DNA of 64,000 bases from Marsupella aquatica. Lineage: Eukaryota > Marchantiophyta. Numbering within the stretch: position 1 is the first letter of the stretch; every line of letters starts with the position of its first letter. Positions 31,014 through 43,562 of this stretch are shown here, piece after piece. The notes below the pieces were generated by a model, which had not been told where the DNA came from, did no database searches, and worked only from the letters and a program-made list of their open reading frames with translations. The position numbers and the translations under genes are program-made. The stretch covers positions 14,942,001 to 15,006,000 of the forward strand of contig OZ316891.1 of the NCBI GenBank assembly GCA_973895155.1. The letters run 5' to 3'.

Positions 31014-34000
31014 ATGTTTCCGAGGAAGTCTTCTCGAGCTTCCTCCCCTAGGAATGCAGCAGAAATGCATCGAGGGGGAGGACTGGGAGTGAGTGGGGAA
31101 GCGTCGTCGTCGAGAAGCGAAATGGGAAGGAACGTCCCCGGAGGACGCAAGGATGTTAGAGGAAGTGGTGGAGTCGGAGGAGGAGGGGCAGGACCGTCGC
31201 GGATGGGCGGGGGAGCTCACTCAAGGCAGCGCCTGCAACAACGAAAGCATCCCGAGCCCCTTCGCCGTGCTGTTGCACAATGTTTGTCCGCTTCTTACCA
31301 TGGCGCTGCCTCAGCATTCACTTCTGAAGCTGTCCGGACGCTACAGGTGTGTTCATTGAGTGAAGGCTTACCTTATTTTCTGGCTTAGGTTAAGAGCTGT
31401 AAAGTTCTGGCGATCGCATTACAAGTTGCGATTTTGCAACACCTTCATCTCTAGCTCTTTCAACCTTTCTTCTTCCTAAGCAAAAGAAAGCACTATCAGT
31501 CATGAATAAACTCTTCATTTTCCTGATCAGGATTACCTCGCCAATTCGTCCACAATGGATTCTGCATATATCGTTCTCATCGACCATGCCCTGGCAGAAA
31601 GGGACCGCAGGTTCGTACTGGGAATCCTCTACGATCAGACCTTTATTATCTCATCGCTACCTCGTTGATTGTCTCAGTAACCTGAACACAGTACGTTCCT
31701 TCAACGATCTCACAGGATCTCAAGTTTCCAGCAGATATTTTTATCTGTTTATTAAGGCCGTTAAAAGTGTCCCTTTCCATCGCCTCGTTCCTCTGTGTTG
31801 AGAAACGTGCAAACTTACTAACATGAATAGATGTGCTAGTTGTGAATTCATGCTTCTCGAAACCGTTAACCATCTGAAATCCTTCGCTAGTGTTGCAGTT
31901 TTTCATATTTCTGATGATTTCTGCGCCACTTTATTATGAGAGATGATGCAAGCCTGAGATTGATACGCTTGGACTCCTGTGATGTTGGCAGTCCTCCCGT
32001 TATCAGCAAGTGTGTTGGTTTGCTCAAGAGATACCTTTTCAGGTACTGCATCTGATCGGAATCAAGTTGATATCATCAGATTTCTTTGAGCTGCCTTTAT
32101 TAGTTCTATTTTTGTTCAAAAGGTGGGACATGAATGGTTCCCAGCAGACAGAACTTCACTGCGTGACTCGCATGGTTGTGGTTTTTACTGTTTTCAGATA
32201 TGTGCCCCGGTCATCAACGCTTCAGCAAATTGACGCATTTTGTTCAGTGCTCATAGCTGAATGCAATGAACTGGGAGGCAGTGCTGGGAAGAGAACACCA
32301 TGGGTACAACCTGTGAATGAGCCAGTTGCCCCACGACGTCCAGGAACCCCACCATCTCCAAGCTCAACGACTTTGGCATTTGCTTCAGCTTCCCTTGTAA
32401 AATCTTTAATTTATGTCCGTGCTTTAGTAGCTCGTCATCTTCCTCGCTATTCTCTTCAACCATCCACAAGTATCCCACTTGTTAAGCCCCTAAAACCAAA
32501 TTTGCCATCCCCACGATCTAGATCTTTTAGTAATCCATATGAAAGGGGACTCAAGAGATCAATCCCTGAAGACAGGGAGGCTGCCAAGTCAGCCGCTTTG
32601 ACGATAGCGGGCTTGGAGGCGATAGATGATGAAAACTCAGATTACATTGCAGTGGATGTACTGAAGTGGCGATGGCTTGGTGGTAAAGGGCAGCCAGCCT
32701 GGGCTCCTTCGCCAGTTATGCTGGATAGGTAGGTTAAAATCTTCTCTTGTTTAGTATATCCACTGTGAGAGTGCGCGTTTTGAGTTCATTGGACAGTCAA
32801 CTTTCTTGTCAACAAGCTGTTAGGGATGGACTAGGTCTCCCCTCGCTGAAGTTGAACGTCTCTAAGATCGGTCAGCCAATGTTTACGGTTAGACCTTACC
32901 AATCTTGCAGTTCAACCTCACACTTTGAGAGGAGCATTAAGGAGAAGTGAGGTCGACAATGGTCTATGAAGGGTGCTAATTTCCGCCCCTTGGTCAAGAA
33001 TGCAGTGGAGGGATAGCAAGACCCCATGTGGAGCGGATGCAAAGCTTGGGAGAGCAAGGCGCTTCTGGGCTCATGCTGAAGTCTATTCAACAGAAGGAAA
33101 ATGACTTCCAGACAAGGACGGGAGAGCGGCCACGCAACAATTTGGAAGGAGTTGTTGAAGAAATGCTTCTCCCTTCCACTGTAACAGCTGTAGCAGATCG
33201 AGCAGCGGTGAGGTCCCATCTGCGAGCCGTGGCTGCTGCAAAACGATATAAACCAACGTCGCAACGCTGGTAGGAATTTACGTTTGGCCGGCAACGTTGA
33301 TGAGATGAATTTTCATGCGGATGCGGTAAACGTCGATTATTGTAGTTCGTTCAGACTGTCGACTAAATTTAGACGGAAATGAAGTGAGGCGATTCAAAGT
33401 GGAAAGCGTAAAACTCTCCATGAAAGTATTGGAGTTGTCTTAAACTGATCCCTCTCCCATAGATAATGATGTCATAGTGATACGTAGTGCCATGGTGTAG
33501 GCAGGAAAATTAATCGTTCTTGTATGAAATGCTTCCCTCGTTGTATAGTGGTCCTATTGGGTGAGAACTGAACTTATTGTACTTGTTGCGCTAGAAGCTT
33601 CCTGTTGAACTTATCGTCTTCATGCAAAAGACATGCTAGTCAGGAATTTGACAAAGATTGGAAGGAATCCTCCTACCTTTTTCTAAGTTATGTATGTGTA
33701 ATACAATTTTTTAAGGGATGGGGATGGTCCACCAAGCACGTTACGCCGGAGATCACGCCCTCTTTTTCAGTACAGACACTACAGGTACGACTACAATACT
33801 GGATGGACAGAACAGTGTGTCCTTCGAACATATCAGATTCGCATCTCAATTTTTGATGTTGATGTATTAAAACTGCTTCGCACATGTCCGAATTTTAGGT
33901 CCTGTGAAGTGGGTGCGCCCTAGGCTGAAATTATAGCGTTGCCAGGAGCTGGGGCTTCGTGAATTCCTGTTGTGGATATTTTCGGTTGTCTTTCCTCTCC

Positions 34001-37000
34001 TGTTTTTGACACAATCTAGAGGCTCTTTAGATTTTCAGTTCTGTATCGCATCTCTGTTTCACTTGATGATAGCAATAATCCAGAGGTGAAATATTTGGTA
34101 GCTAATGTGGTGCCACTTTCACAAGTGTTTCAGTGTTTAAAGTAATTGTTTTGTTCGCTCACATAACCGTTCGGGTTGGGTTACAGTGAGCAGCAGCCTC
34201 TTCGGTTGAGTGATGCAGAGATGGAAGAGGTAATTATGGCTGTGTGCTCTGAAGCAGCAGCGTCAAGTGGGCCCACGGTGTCCCCATTGTCTGGACTACC
34301 AAACAGCCAGACTGGGAAAATTGGTGGAGAGGTAGCGGATGTTGCTGCAAGTGTCCTTATCAAACTGCTCATTGATATGTATGTCGACAACCTTACGCCT
34401 TTTTCGTGATTGCTCTGGAAGATTACGAACTTGGCTTCTTTGTAGGTTAATTTAGTTTTGTGACATGTTGGGCCAGGCACCATGGCAAGGACCCCGCTGC
34501 TGTCCATGCGACTAACGCTCTTTTGTGCTTTTGGGAATATAATAAGGCCATATCCTTCTGGTATTAAAACTGAATGTGGTGAGGGATCAGAGAGACCGAT
34601 AAACAACTCGTTGCTTGCTTGCCTAAAATGGACCTAATCGTCATTTTCAAGATCTGTCCCTCCCTACTTGGTGTCGTTTTGGGATAGCTATGCAGCCCTT
34701 GGCCGGAAGGGTTCAGCCTCTTAACGCATCTCAGGAGATATTTTGAATGGATTATGAAAGTTTTTGGTTTGTAATTGAAACATTGCCATTGTGTAGGTAC
34801 ATAGCAGATCCTACGAGTGCTGCACCTCTCACCTTTTCCATGTTACAGGTGAACAGAGCTCTTTGTTTACAACGAGTTAAACTTTTAATCTTCCTTCAGC
34901 GTTCTCTCAATATTCTAAAACAGATCAGTGCATGGCAGAGAGCCAATTGATCTGTTCACAGAGTTGGTGTTAAACATCACCACTGACTCGCAGAATGTGA
35001 ACGAATGACTGATTCTCTGGGACCTACAAGACTGGGATTTGCCAACCTTATTCTTGGGACCAAGTAATCCATTCGATCGTTATGCAATGCCTCCAAGGCC
35101 AATCTGTCTAAGTTAGAAAATAAACCGAGGTCTGATCGTTTTACTGGTGCATCTGTGGCTTTTAGCTATCATCACAGGTCTTTGTTATGACACGGATATC
35201 TAATATCGTGGATTCATACTGACTATAGCGAACTTGTACAGGGGATGGTGATCTCACAAGCAACATCAGTACGAATACGTGCATTTGATTTGATTTTGAA
35301 CCTCGGGGTTCACGCTCACCTTTTGGAACCTATGCAAAGTGACGATCAGACAATATCTGAAGAAGCCTCTGGTTCAGCAAATCTATCGATGGAGAATGGA
35401 TCGTTTTCTTCTTTCGTTTCATTACCTGCAAACAGAGGTGATAGGCACAGGCTTAGCAGAAGTCATCTTACTACCTCAACAGAAACCTTTCTAGAGAAAC
35501 CTGAACGGGGAAGTCCTCCTGCTGTAGCACGATTTGAGGCTTGGCTACTTGATATCCTATGTGAGATGCTTCTACTACTTGTTCAGGTACAGCTAAGAGT
35601 CATCTTTCAGTCTCCATTTGCGTAAGACCACTCGTGGCATGTCCTGGGAATTTGAAGCGTTTGTTTTAAGTTATGATCAGTGAAATCTGTGCACAAGAAG
35701 GCAAACCCGAATCCAGGAATGGGTTTGTAGTTTGGAGAAACTTTACGGTTTATCCTAACTCAAACTTGATACCTCAATTGTTGGAAATTGTATTGCGGAT
35801 AGCGTATGAAATATCTTCTTCGTGATCCTGATTGTTTTTCTCACATTTGTTTAGACTGAGGAGGCCGATGAGGGTGTTTGGGCTGCTGCATTGAGTTGTC
35901 TCCTGTATTTAGCGTGTGATCGCGGAAGAATTCAACGGCGTCGCCTGGATGGAGTTGACATAAGGGTAAGGTTGATGTGGGTCTTATTTGGGTTTGAGCC
36001 AAAAGGATTTTGGACATGTATATCATTATCACTCATGGTTGGAGGAAAGGGCCTCTGCCTTAACTTTCAGATGGAGGAAATGATCACAACTAGCACAGCA
36101 GAAGTAATTTGCAGAAAGTTTATAATAAGGATACCAAAGTAAACTAGTTGGTACTTCTGCAGCTGATTGAAAGTCAGAAAAATTCCGTGAGAGCACGACG
36201 TCAACGCTGTTTGTAGGAAACTCTTGCAGAATGTATGTGTCCACCTTGTCTTGTTGAAAGGAGGAATACAAAAGGGAGAGAGGAGTGTCTCATCCGATCA
36301 GTTATTCTTTTTTGGCTGATGAGTTTGTTGGCTGTAACAGGCTTTGAAGATTCTCCTCGACCTCAGTTGGGAGTATGGGTGGGCGGATGAAGTTCATAGC
36401 AGACTTATTCGCATCGCATGCAACTTATTGTACAGGCTGCCCCTGGTTACCGATGAGGCTGTTCTTGAAAAATCGACCTTGGATTTGGAGCAAATCGAAA
36501 TGTTTGGTGGCATTGAAGTGATCTGTGAGCAGGTGACTGAATTGTGAACGTGAATGCCTTTCTTTGAGCAGTCTGATTACCTGTAACATGAGATATTTCA
36601 TGACTTCCCTTAAATGTCCCTCTTGCAATACCTCCTTAGCGATGCTCGCCAATGCGACAGAATTTTCCTAACCAAGACCTATGATCTGGAATACAGTATG
36701 CAAGAGCCAAGACTTCAGAGGCAAAGCGAAATCTTTTTGCAGTTCTTTTTGATTACGTTCTTTACGACCTTGAAAATAAAGTGCGAAGTAGCCAAAGGCA
36801 GCTTCCGTCAACTGAGGAAATACAGGCAGTTGCCACCGCTTTGTGCTTGGCAGAGGCATCAGAGTGTTTTGCATTTGCTTTCAGGCAAGGGCTCTCCGGA
36901 GTGGGGGAAGCCTTGGCTAGATCTATCGTCACAGCAATGGCACGCGATGTCACCAGTGGGCGCCTTAATTCCGAGGTATTGTTAGAAGCGTATCCGTTTA

Positions 37001-39542
37001 GGACTGACTACATCAGACCTACGTGATATTTCTGAAATTATCATACATACGATCGTGAGAGTGAGAATCTTGGGCATGTCACTAGGTGCGGCTACTACAT
37101 ATGTTTTGATGCGAGATGGATAGATGAACTGGCGCACAGTCATTGTCCTGAAAAATCTTGTTTGTACTAAGTTCTGTTTTTTGTTTTCCTGCAGTTCTTG
37201 GATGAAGTAGTTGCATCATTGGACAAATTGGCAGCTTCTTACTCTAACCTTGAAGAGGAGTTTATGAAGTTACTTCCTGTGACTATGGCTAGTGAAGGGC
37301 TTAGTAGTGACAACAACTTTTCTCAGGACACTATGAGGATGGCCTGGTCAACGTTGGAGTTTCTTCTCCATTCTCCTAGATCGGCCTATCGAAATAGTGG
37401 ATATTTATGGCTCTTGGAGCTTCTGTCTGCCGAAATGACACGTGGGGGCTCAAAACAAAGCACGAAGCTCAAGACTAATGCATTGCAGCGCCAACTTGGG
37501 CTTCTAGGGAAGCAAGAAAGAGCAACAGGAAATGATGCATCCGAGAATGAAGAATCGGGAAATCAGAATCACACTCCTGCAATTTCTTCAGCTGTGCGCG
37601 TCCTTTGCAGCCTCCTCAAGTCAAAGAACCCATCTGTACGTCGGGGTTTTGTTCTAATTCTGGAAAAGGTGCTCATACAGTGTCAAAGACACGGATTGGA
37701 GTTGGAGTTTAATTCGTCAAGCTTAATAGATGGAGAACTGACGAAACAGGAGGGTGTCAGAAACACTGGAGCCCAAGATCGAGCTTTGGCCATGTTGGGT
37801 CTTATGAATGGTGCTTTATGGCAGGCTATATCTGCAAATGACACAGACCGTGTGAACATCCTACAGGTATATCTTCACAGCTTAAGGTTCTACCATCGGC
37901 TCTCCCGATATGTCAAGGTTGGGATAAAACTTATGTTGGGAAGCAGCAATCGATCCAAAGCTCAAGTTTGTTATGGTCGGTTAACTTTTCGAATAAATTA
38001 CTCTAATGCCTTCTAGTTTTCATGTCATTATTATGGACCAACGGGCCTGCAAGTAGGAACCTATGGTTGGCACGAACACTACCATGCTTTGCCATCAATA
38101 GATACGATCGAGTAGTTTTCCAACCTGTGGGAGGTGTCTAATAGTTGGTTGTAATACTCAAACAGATGTGCAACATGATGTTCTCCCAGCTATGTGTCAA
38201 CTGGCCCCTTTCAGGAAATGGGCCGATCAGAGGTATTCCAGCAAATGGAAGAGTTGACCCATCTGTACTGGAAACTCAAAGGCCGGGTCTTGCTGAGGCA
38301 GTCTCCGTAGGTAGAGGTTCGATGAGTGCTGCTTCCAGTAATGTGGGTGGCCATGGTGGGAGCAAGTTTGGTTCTGTGGCTGCAATGTTATTGAGTGGGC
38401 AGGCGGCTGCTCCAAAGCTGCTGGTAGCGAATATGCCTACAGCATTGCTGTACTGGCCATTGACGCAGCTTGCAGGTGCCGCGACAGAAGATGTGACTTT
38501 AGGTGTGGCTGTAGGCAGCAGAGGAGGGGGAAATGTCCCAGGTGGAGTGTGTGATGTTCGTGCTGCTCTTTTGCTGATTCTGATCGGAAAGTGCACAGAA
38601 TTTCAAGTGGCCTTGGATGAAGTTGGCGGTGAGGAATTTTTCAGGTAATGTATGGAAAATAAAGTACAAAAAATGAAAAGAGATGCATTGAGTGATTGGA
38701 ATGTCACATGAACTGTTTTAGTAAGATTTTAACAATCATTTGTTCTCAGAAAATCACATGCTTTCGTTTGTGGAGATGATAAGTATCAGTGAAGTTTCGT
38801 CTGTTGGCGAACTTACGAATACTTACGAATACTTAATAAACTGCATCGTGAATACTAGCAATTGTATGGTAAGATTATTCTTGGAACTGCTTCCTAACAT
38901 TGGAAAATTTGTAAACCTTGACAGGTCTTTACTAGATGACATGGATGCACGTGTTGCATACTACACGTCTGCGTTTCTTCTGAAGAGGATGATAACAGAG
39001 GAACCCGAAAAGTACCAGCGCATGCTTCACAATTTGGTCTTCAAGGCACAGCAAGTAGGGATTTTTCCTAAATTCAATTTTTCGCAGAAAAGTTTATCAG
39101 TCAATTTTTGCGTTAAAATGTAGTGCGGCATCATATTGGTCATTTTTTTATAACCATTTACTGAAGTTACATTTCACATGCCAGAGTATGGAATGGATTG
39201 TTTTAAAAACCGTTTCATGCATGCATCATGTAAACTGTCATTTACACTATTGTAGCTTCACAGGAAAACTGAATGTAAGACCTTGATATTTCTTCATGAT
39301 TTAGAGTACCATCGCCGGTTTGCTATGTGGACTTTTTAAACTTTGGGCTTCTGAGCATTATCCGTGTCAGTTTTGCCTTGGATAAAGAGTATAGTATTAC
39401 TTGCGTAAGCTAACAGGCTCTTGTTTTCTGTTACCAGAGTAACAATGAGAAGCTACTGGAAAATCCATATTTGCAAATGCGTGGTATCCTACAATTGTCC
39501 AATGAATCGGATAGCCCCACTTCATTCCAACTGGACAGCTAG
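31014..39542 (+). CDS. Conserved plant protein of unknown function, 1294 aa
   Basis: Sixteen exons close in phase with GT-AG junctions: 31014-31346, 31531-31610, 31992-32042, 32198-32728, 33006-33269, 33716-33784, 34187-34378, 34797-34848, 35242-35586, 35855-35965, 36341-36532, 36697-36975, 37195-37866, 38166-38644, 38925-39054, 39438-39542 (3885 nt). I recognise a plant-wide single-domain-free family of about 1200 residues (from memory, Arabidopsis At3g12590 is a member). Conserved words include EPLRRAVAQCLS, SRPLFQYRHYSEQQPLRL, AFDLILNLGVHAHLLEP, VGGEEFFR, DARVAYYTSAFLLKRM and LENPYLQMRGILQLSNE. The product is mostly helical and probably an ARM/HEAT-like solenoid (inference). It has a Gly/Arg/Ser-rich N-terminus and no signal peptide or obvious membrane segment. 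No biochemical role is known to me. The start at 31014 is the first ATG in frame with exon 1; the N-terminal 60 residues are poorly conserved, so it could begin later. Confidence 0.85.
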
Positions 39543-42500
39543 CATTTTTGGAAGGCCACATTAGAAGCCCCGCATCCACTTGTCTTCAAGTGCCCCGTGA
39601 GATGTTTGCTCGAACAGTGGAGGCCCTGTAGAGGATTTTGGATGTCGTCAGACCGGTAAGGTGGCTTTATACTGAACTACAGTTAATTTCTATTTACGTT
39701 TTCGAGGTGTCGACAGTTGTACCACAATCATTTGTGAAGATAAATACGTTTCATATGGAACATTCTTATCTGTTGACGTGACCTCTTGGATCTGTCTATC
39801 AAGTTAGGATGACCCGTGACGTATATGCATAGTTCAATGACCTACTGTGGGTTTTGTGAGCAGGGCAAAACAAAGAAATGAATGGGAAGTACTATATGGA
39901 CCAGTGTTCCCACAGGAGCTCCCTTTGTTTACGAATTGTTTCTTATTTCATATTCAAATTGGAGTGGTCCTTGTGAATTCAGAGTGATCCACCGGTAAGA
40001 CGTGTGTGAATAGAAGTTATTCCTTAAGAGGGAAAATTCTCCAGAGGTTTCCTGTGACCACGTTATGATATGATTGGCCTTATAAAGCAGAGGAATTACT
40101 AATTATGCTAACCAGATTGCGAGTGTCTGGTTATTAAGTAGATGGCCATTAGCTGGTTCGTCTATATAGTTTTGAGAAGCATTGCCATCTTTTGATATCC
40201 GATGTTGGAAGGATATTATCCACGGTTATCGTTATTTTTGGCCAATCAGGCTACCAGTGGAACACAGCTGCCAGGTAGTGCTTCGGAGAGGGCAATAGGT
40301 CCTATTGTACAGTGAGAATGTTTTGGTCTTTATCCTTTGAAAAGACCAATTAAGGTCAACTTGGCCATTGTCGGGCGAAGGGCCTTGCCCAACAGGAGGT
40401 TACATTCTTCTGGGTACTAATTTCTTGAGACTAGGCAGATTGTTAGCCCAGTCTCATGTATATTTTTCCGTTGGAGAACAGTGGTGGTGCATTATTGAGA
40501 GATTTGACGTTCATACAGTTAAAAAATGTGTTGAAATATAAAACCTTTGCACCGAGAATACAATGACCTTGACACTCCCGTTGTGAGGTTTTATTCTTTT
40601 CATTGCCTGCCTCGTTTGAACTTGCCAGTTTAACATATCTCGAGGAGTAGAATAGCTATTTTACCTTGTTGCAAGGGTAGAAAGATTACATGTCTACTTT
40701 TGGAAAATAGGAGGGATTGCCAATTCTACCACGTACGTTTGGCTGGGAGTACTACTGAAACCTGAATTTTCCAATGGAAAACATGTGATCCTGTGACTAG
40801 TGACTCAGTGTAAATGTGTGCTAAATGTCAAGAGGAGACTTGGATGGATTCGTATCACCTGTTGTGGATAGCAGGTTTGGTTTTCTTGTCACGAGATTAC
40901 CTGAGTTTTTAGCTTTTTCTAAGAATTTGCTTCAAAATGGAAGCATGGTCTTTGCCAGCGAATTTTAGATTGTAGTCTTATCATAGAAGTGGCCTTTATC
41001 ATAGAAGTAGCCTTTATCAGCCCTGGGGTACAGTGGCAAATTTTGCGAGGTCAAACGATCTGTATTTGCCACCAATACATATTGCAGGTTCAGGTCTTTT
41101 GGTAAATCACTGATAAAGTTTCAACTGGAAAGAAGTACTGGAGTATTATTCAGTCCCTACGGATGTTTCAACCAGAGTCTCGATGAATAAGGTTGCCTAG
41201 AGTCTTATTCTGGAATCAATTTGGTCTTCTAGGTGGGCACAGCTTGAAAATCCGTACTCGTACTCCTGGAATTGTTCAGGCCCGGTGCATCGATTTCTTT
41301 ATGTCTGACTATAAAATCTGAAGTTACAATAAATAATGAGATTGCCGAACTTGCCTTTTCTACTGAATGCATTGATGAAGTCTTCAATTCATATTCCTTT
41401 CACGTTTTCTGTTCTTGTTTGTAGCTTCCTCAGGACCTGGGTAAGTATTCTGGACAATCCGAGTTTAAGTATTTTGATCGGCAGCCTCTACTGGAAGCGT
41501 CCCGAGGCTATGACAATGGAAACCGACAGCCACGGTTACTGTCGGAAACAAGAGGCTTTTGGATCAACAATCTATTGTGAGATGCCTGTCTTTTGCACGG
41601 TCGAGGTATTTCCAACCTACCTTCTACACGAGACTAGATATGTATCTGGGCCACAATTGTTTGCAATGGCGAAGAAACTTGATTGGGGGGCAGTGGAATC
41701 ACATACGGATTCTATTCTGAACCTGAAGCTTTGCCCAACTTAACATTTCAGGCCCAGGTGTCCGGCAAGTCAGTCAAAACAAGATCGAGATATCCTCCGG
41801 TTTGTTAATTCTGGCAAGCTTTCTGCCTCTTGGTAGGGTGGTGAGGGCACACTTTCGTTTTCTCTTGGTGACTTGTGGACTTCATAAAAACGATGACAGT
41901 TTTCCATCTCTGGTCAATCGTTATTGATGCATACCGTAATGCACCAACTGCCATTTTCATAGAATGGAGCACTCTGAGCGCAGGACATCCCGCCTCTTTC
42001 TCCTCCTTATGTTGAAGACCTTGGTCTTCTTGCACTGGTTGTTGATTTTGAGGTCGACTTGCGGTGCTTGTGCCTTGGCAGCCTTTTTGGACATTGCCTT
42101 GCCTGGATCACCACAGGACACGGTTGAGCATGAATTATTTTTGTCTTTCTGAATTGGACAGTGGTGGTCCATACAGAGTGTTGGGCAGGTATATGGGACA
42201 TGCATGTTAGCATGAGGTGGGAAGAATGGGCTCTGAAAGTGGTGCATGGCCCGCTAACAATCAGGATAGTGATATGGGTGTAAAACATTTCCCCCCTGAC
42301 TTTCGGCACCGTGCACAAGGAACCTTAGATACTGGGCCAAGCAGGTATGGTTACCCTCAATCATATAAAGAAGTAATAAAAAATACCAAAAGTAAGCCAA
42401 AAACATGTTTGGTGGACTCCCACTACCAGTACATAGAAGTATTTGTTTCCAGTACAGAGAACACTTTCATACCCTGTACTTGCACAAGGGTGATAATGTT

Positions 42501-43562
42501 TTTCTATGGAACGATATATGGCCTGGTGTTGACCCTCATGTATAGCAGCTTGATTTAATTTGCCTGTGGGACATTGGTTGTTCAAACTGTAAAATTATTG
42601 TACTTCATGCACTGCAAATGGTGTAGGCTAGTCAACCTTTTTGGAAATGGAAGGCATTAAGGGATGGACATGCATAGTATGGACTGACATGTATTCTTAA
42701 CTTGAAGCTTCAAAACATCTTTGTTTGTCAGGGCATTAAATTATAGGATGCATAGCCTGATGCCTGTGCATCGCAGAAAAGACATCGAGGCGAGGAAAAA
42801 ATGTGAAGGTGAGGAAAAGAAATCAAGGTGAGAAAAAGTATCTATGAGAGAAAAAAAGACAAGGTGAGAAAATGATGTTGAGGAGGGAAATATGTGAAGG
42901 TGAGGAAAAGAAATCAAGGTGAGAAGAAATATCTATGAGAGAAAAAAAGACAAGGTGAGAAAATGATGTTGAGGTGAAAAAAATATGTAAATGAGAGAAA
43001 ATATATAAAGTTAAGAAAATGATGTTGTGATGAAATAAAGATATCAAGGTGAAAAAAAGATGATGAGATGAAAAAGAAATAAGATGTCAAGGGAAGAAAA
43101 AGATATCAAGGAGAAAAAGAATGTCAAAATGAAAAAATGAAGTGAGGAAAGGAAAAAAAATTCAAGGTGAGCAAAAAATGTCAAGAGAAAAAGATTTGAA
43201 GTAGAGAAAAAGATGTCAAGTTACAACTTTTGGCAAGGTATATAAGATTGACTAATGAATCATGCATGGTAACTTGGTGAGCAATAAAAGTGACAACCAA
43301 CCACCACCTCATGTCTATATTATCTCAATGCAAAGTGATCTTGAGGGGCCAACCAAAATCCAAATCAGTGGGTCTCTAAATAGGGATATAGTTTGGTGTT
43401 ATTTATTGTCCAGCAATAGGTTCAGAATGAGATTACATTTAACATTTGGCTCAGAAATTTTACCCTTGAAAAAAGAAAAAGCTCAAATATGTTCATAAAT
43501 TTTGTTGTCTCACAAAAAACAAAGAATGGGAATCCATTTAATTTCTGGCTGGTATGTAAATA
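39543..43562. other. 3' flank and gene-free stretch
   Basis: No gene was seen in 4 kb. Open frames at 41336-41743 (plus) and about 41957-42318 (minus) resemble nothing I know and lack splice or start support. Small direct repeats occur (an 18-bp TATCATAGAAGTGGCCTT pair near 40979). The right part is the satellite patch at 42785-43230. Confidence 0.45.
42785..43230 (+). repeat. Purine-rich degenerate ~20-bp satellite
   Basis: Loose repeats of ATGTCAAGGTGAGAAAA-like words form almost pure purine runs between ATGT/ATGA words. A longer ~85-bp period is visible, since GTGAAGGTGAGGAAAAGAAA recurs at about 42801 and 42896. It belongs to the same word family as 13845-14056 and 63369-63595. Confidence 0.7.

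Noticed and set aside
41336-42318. Genes at 41336-41743 (plus) and 41957-42318 (minus)
   Set aside because: No known similarity, no splice or start support, overlapping frames on both strands.
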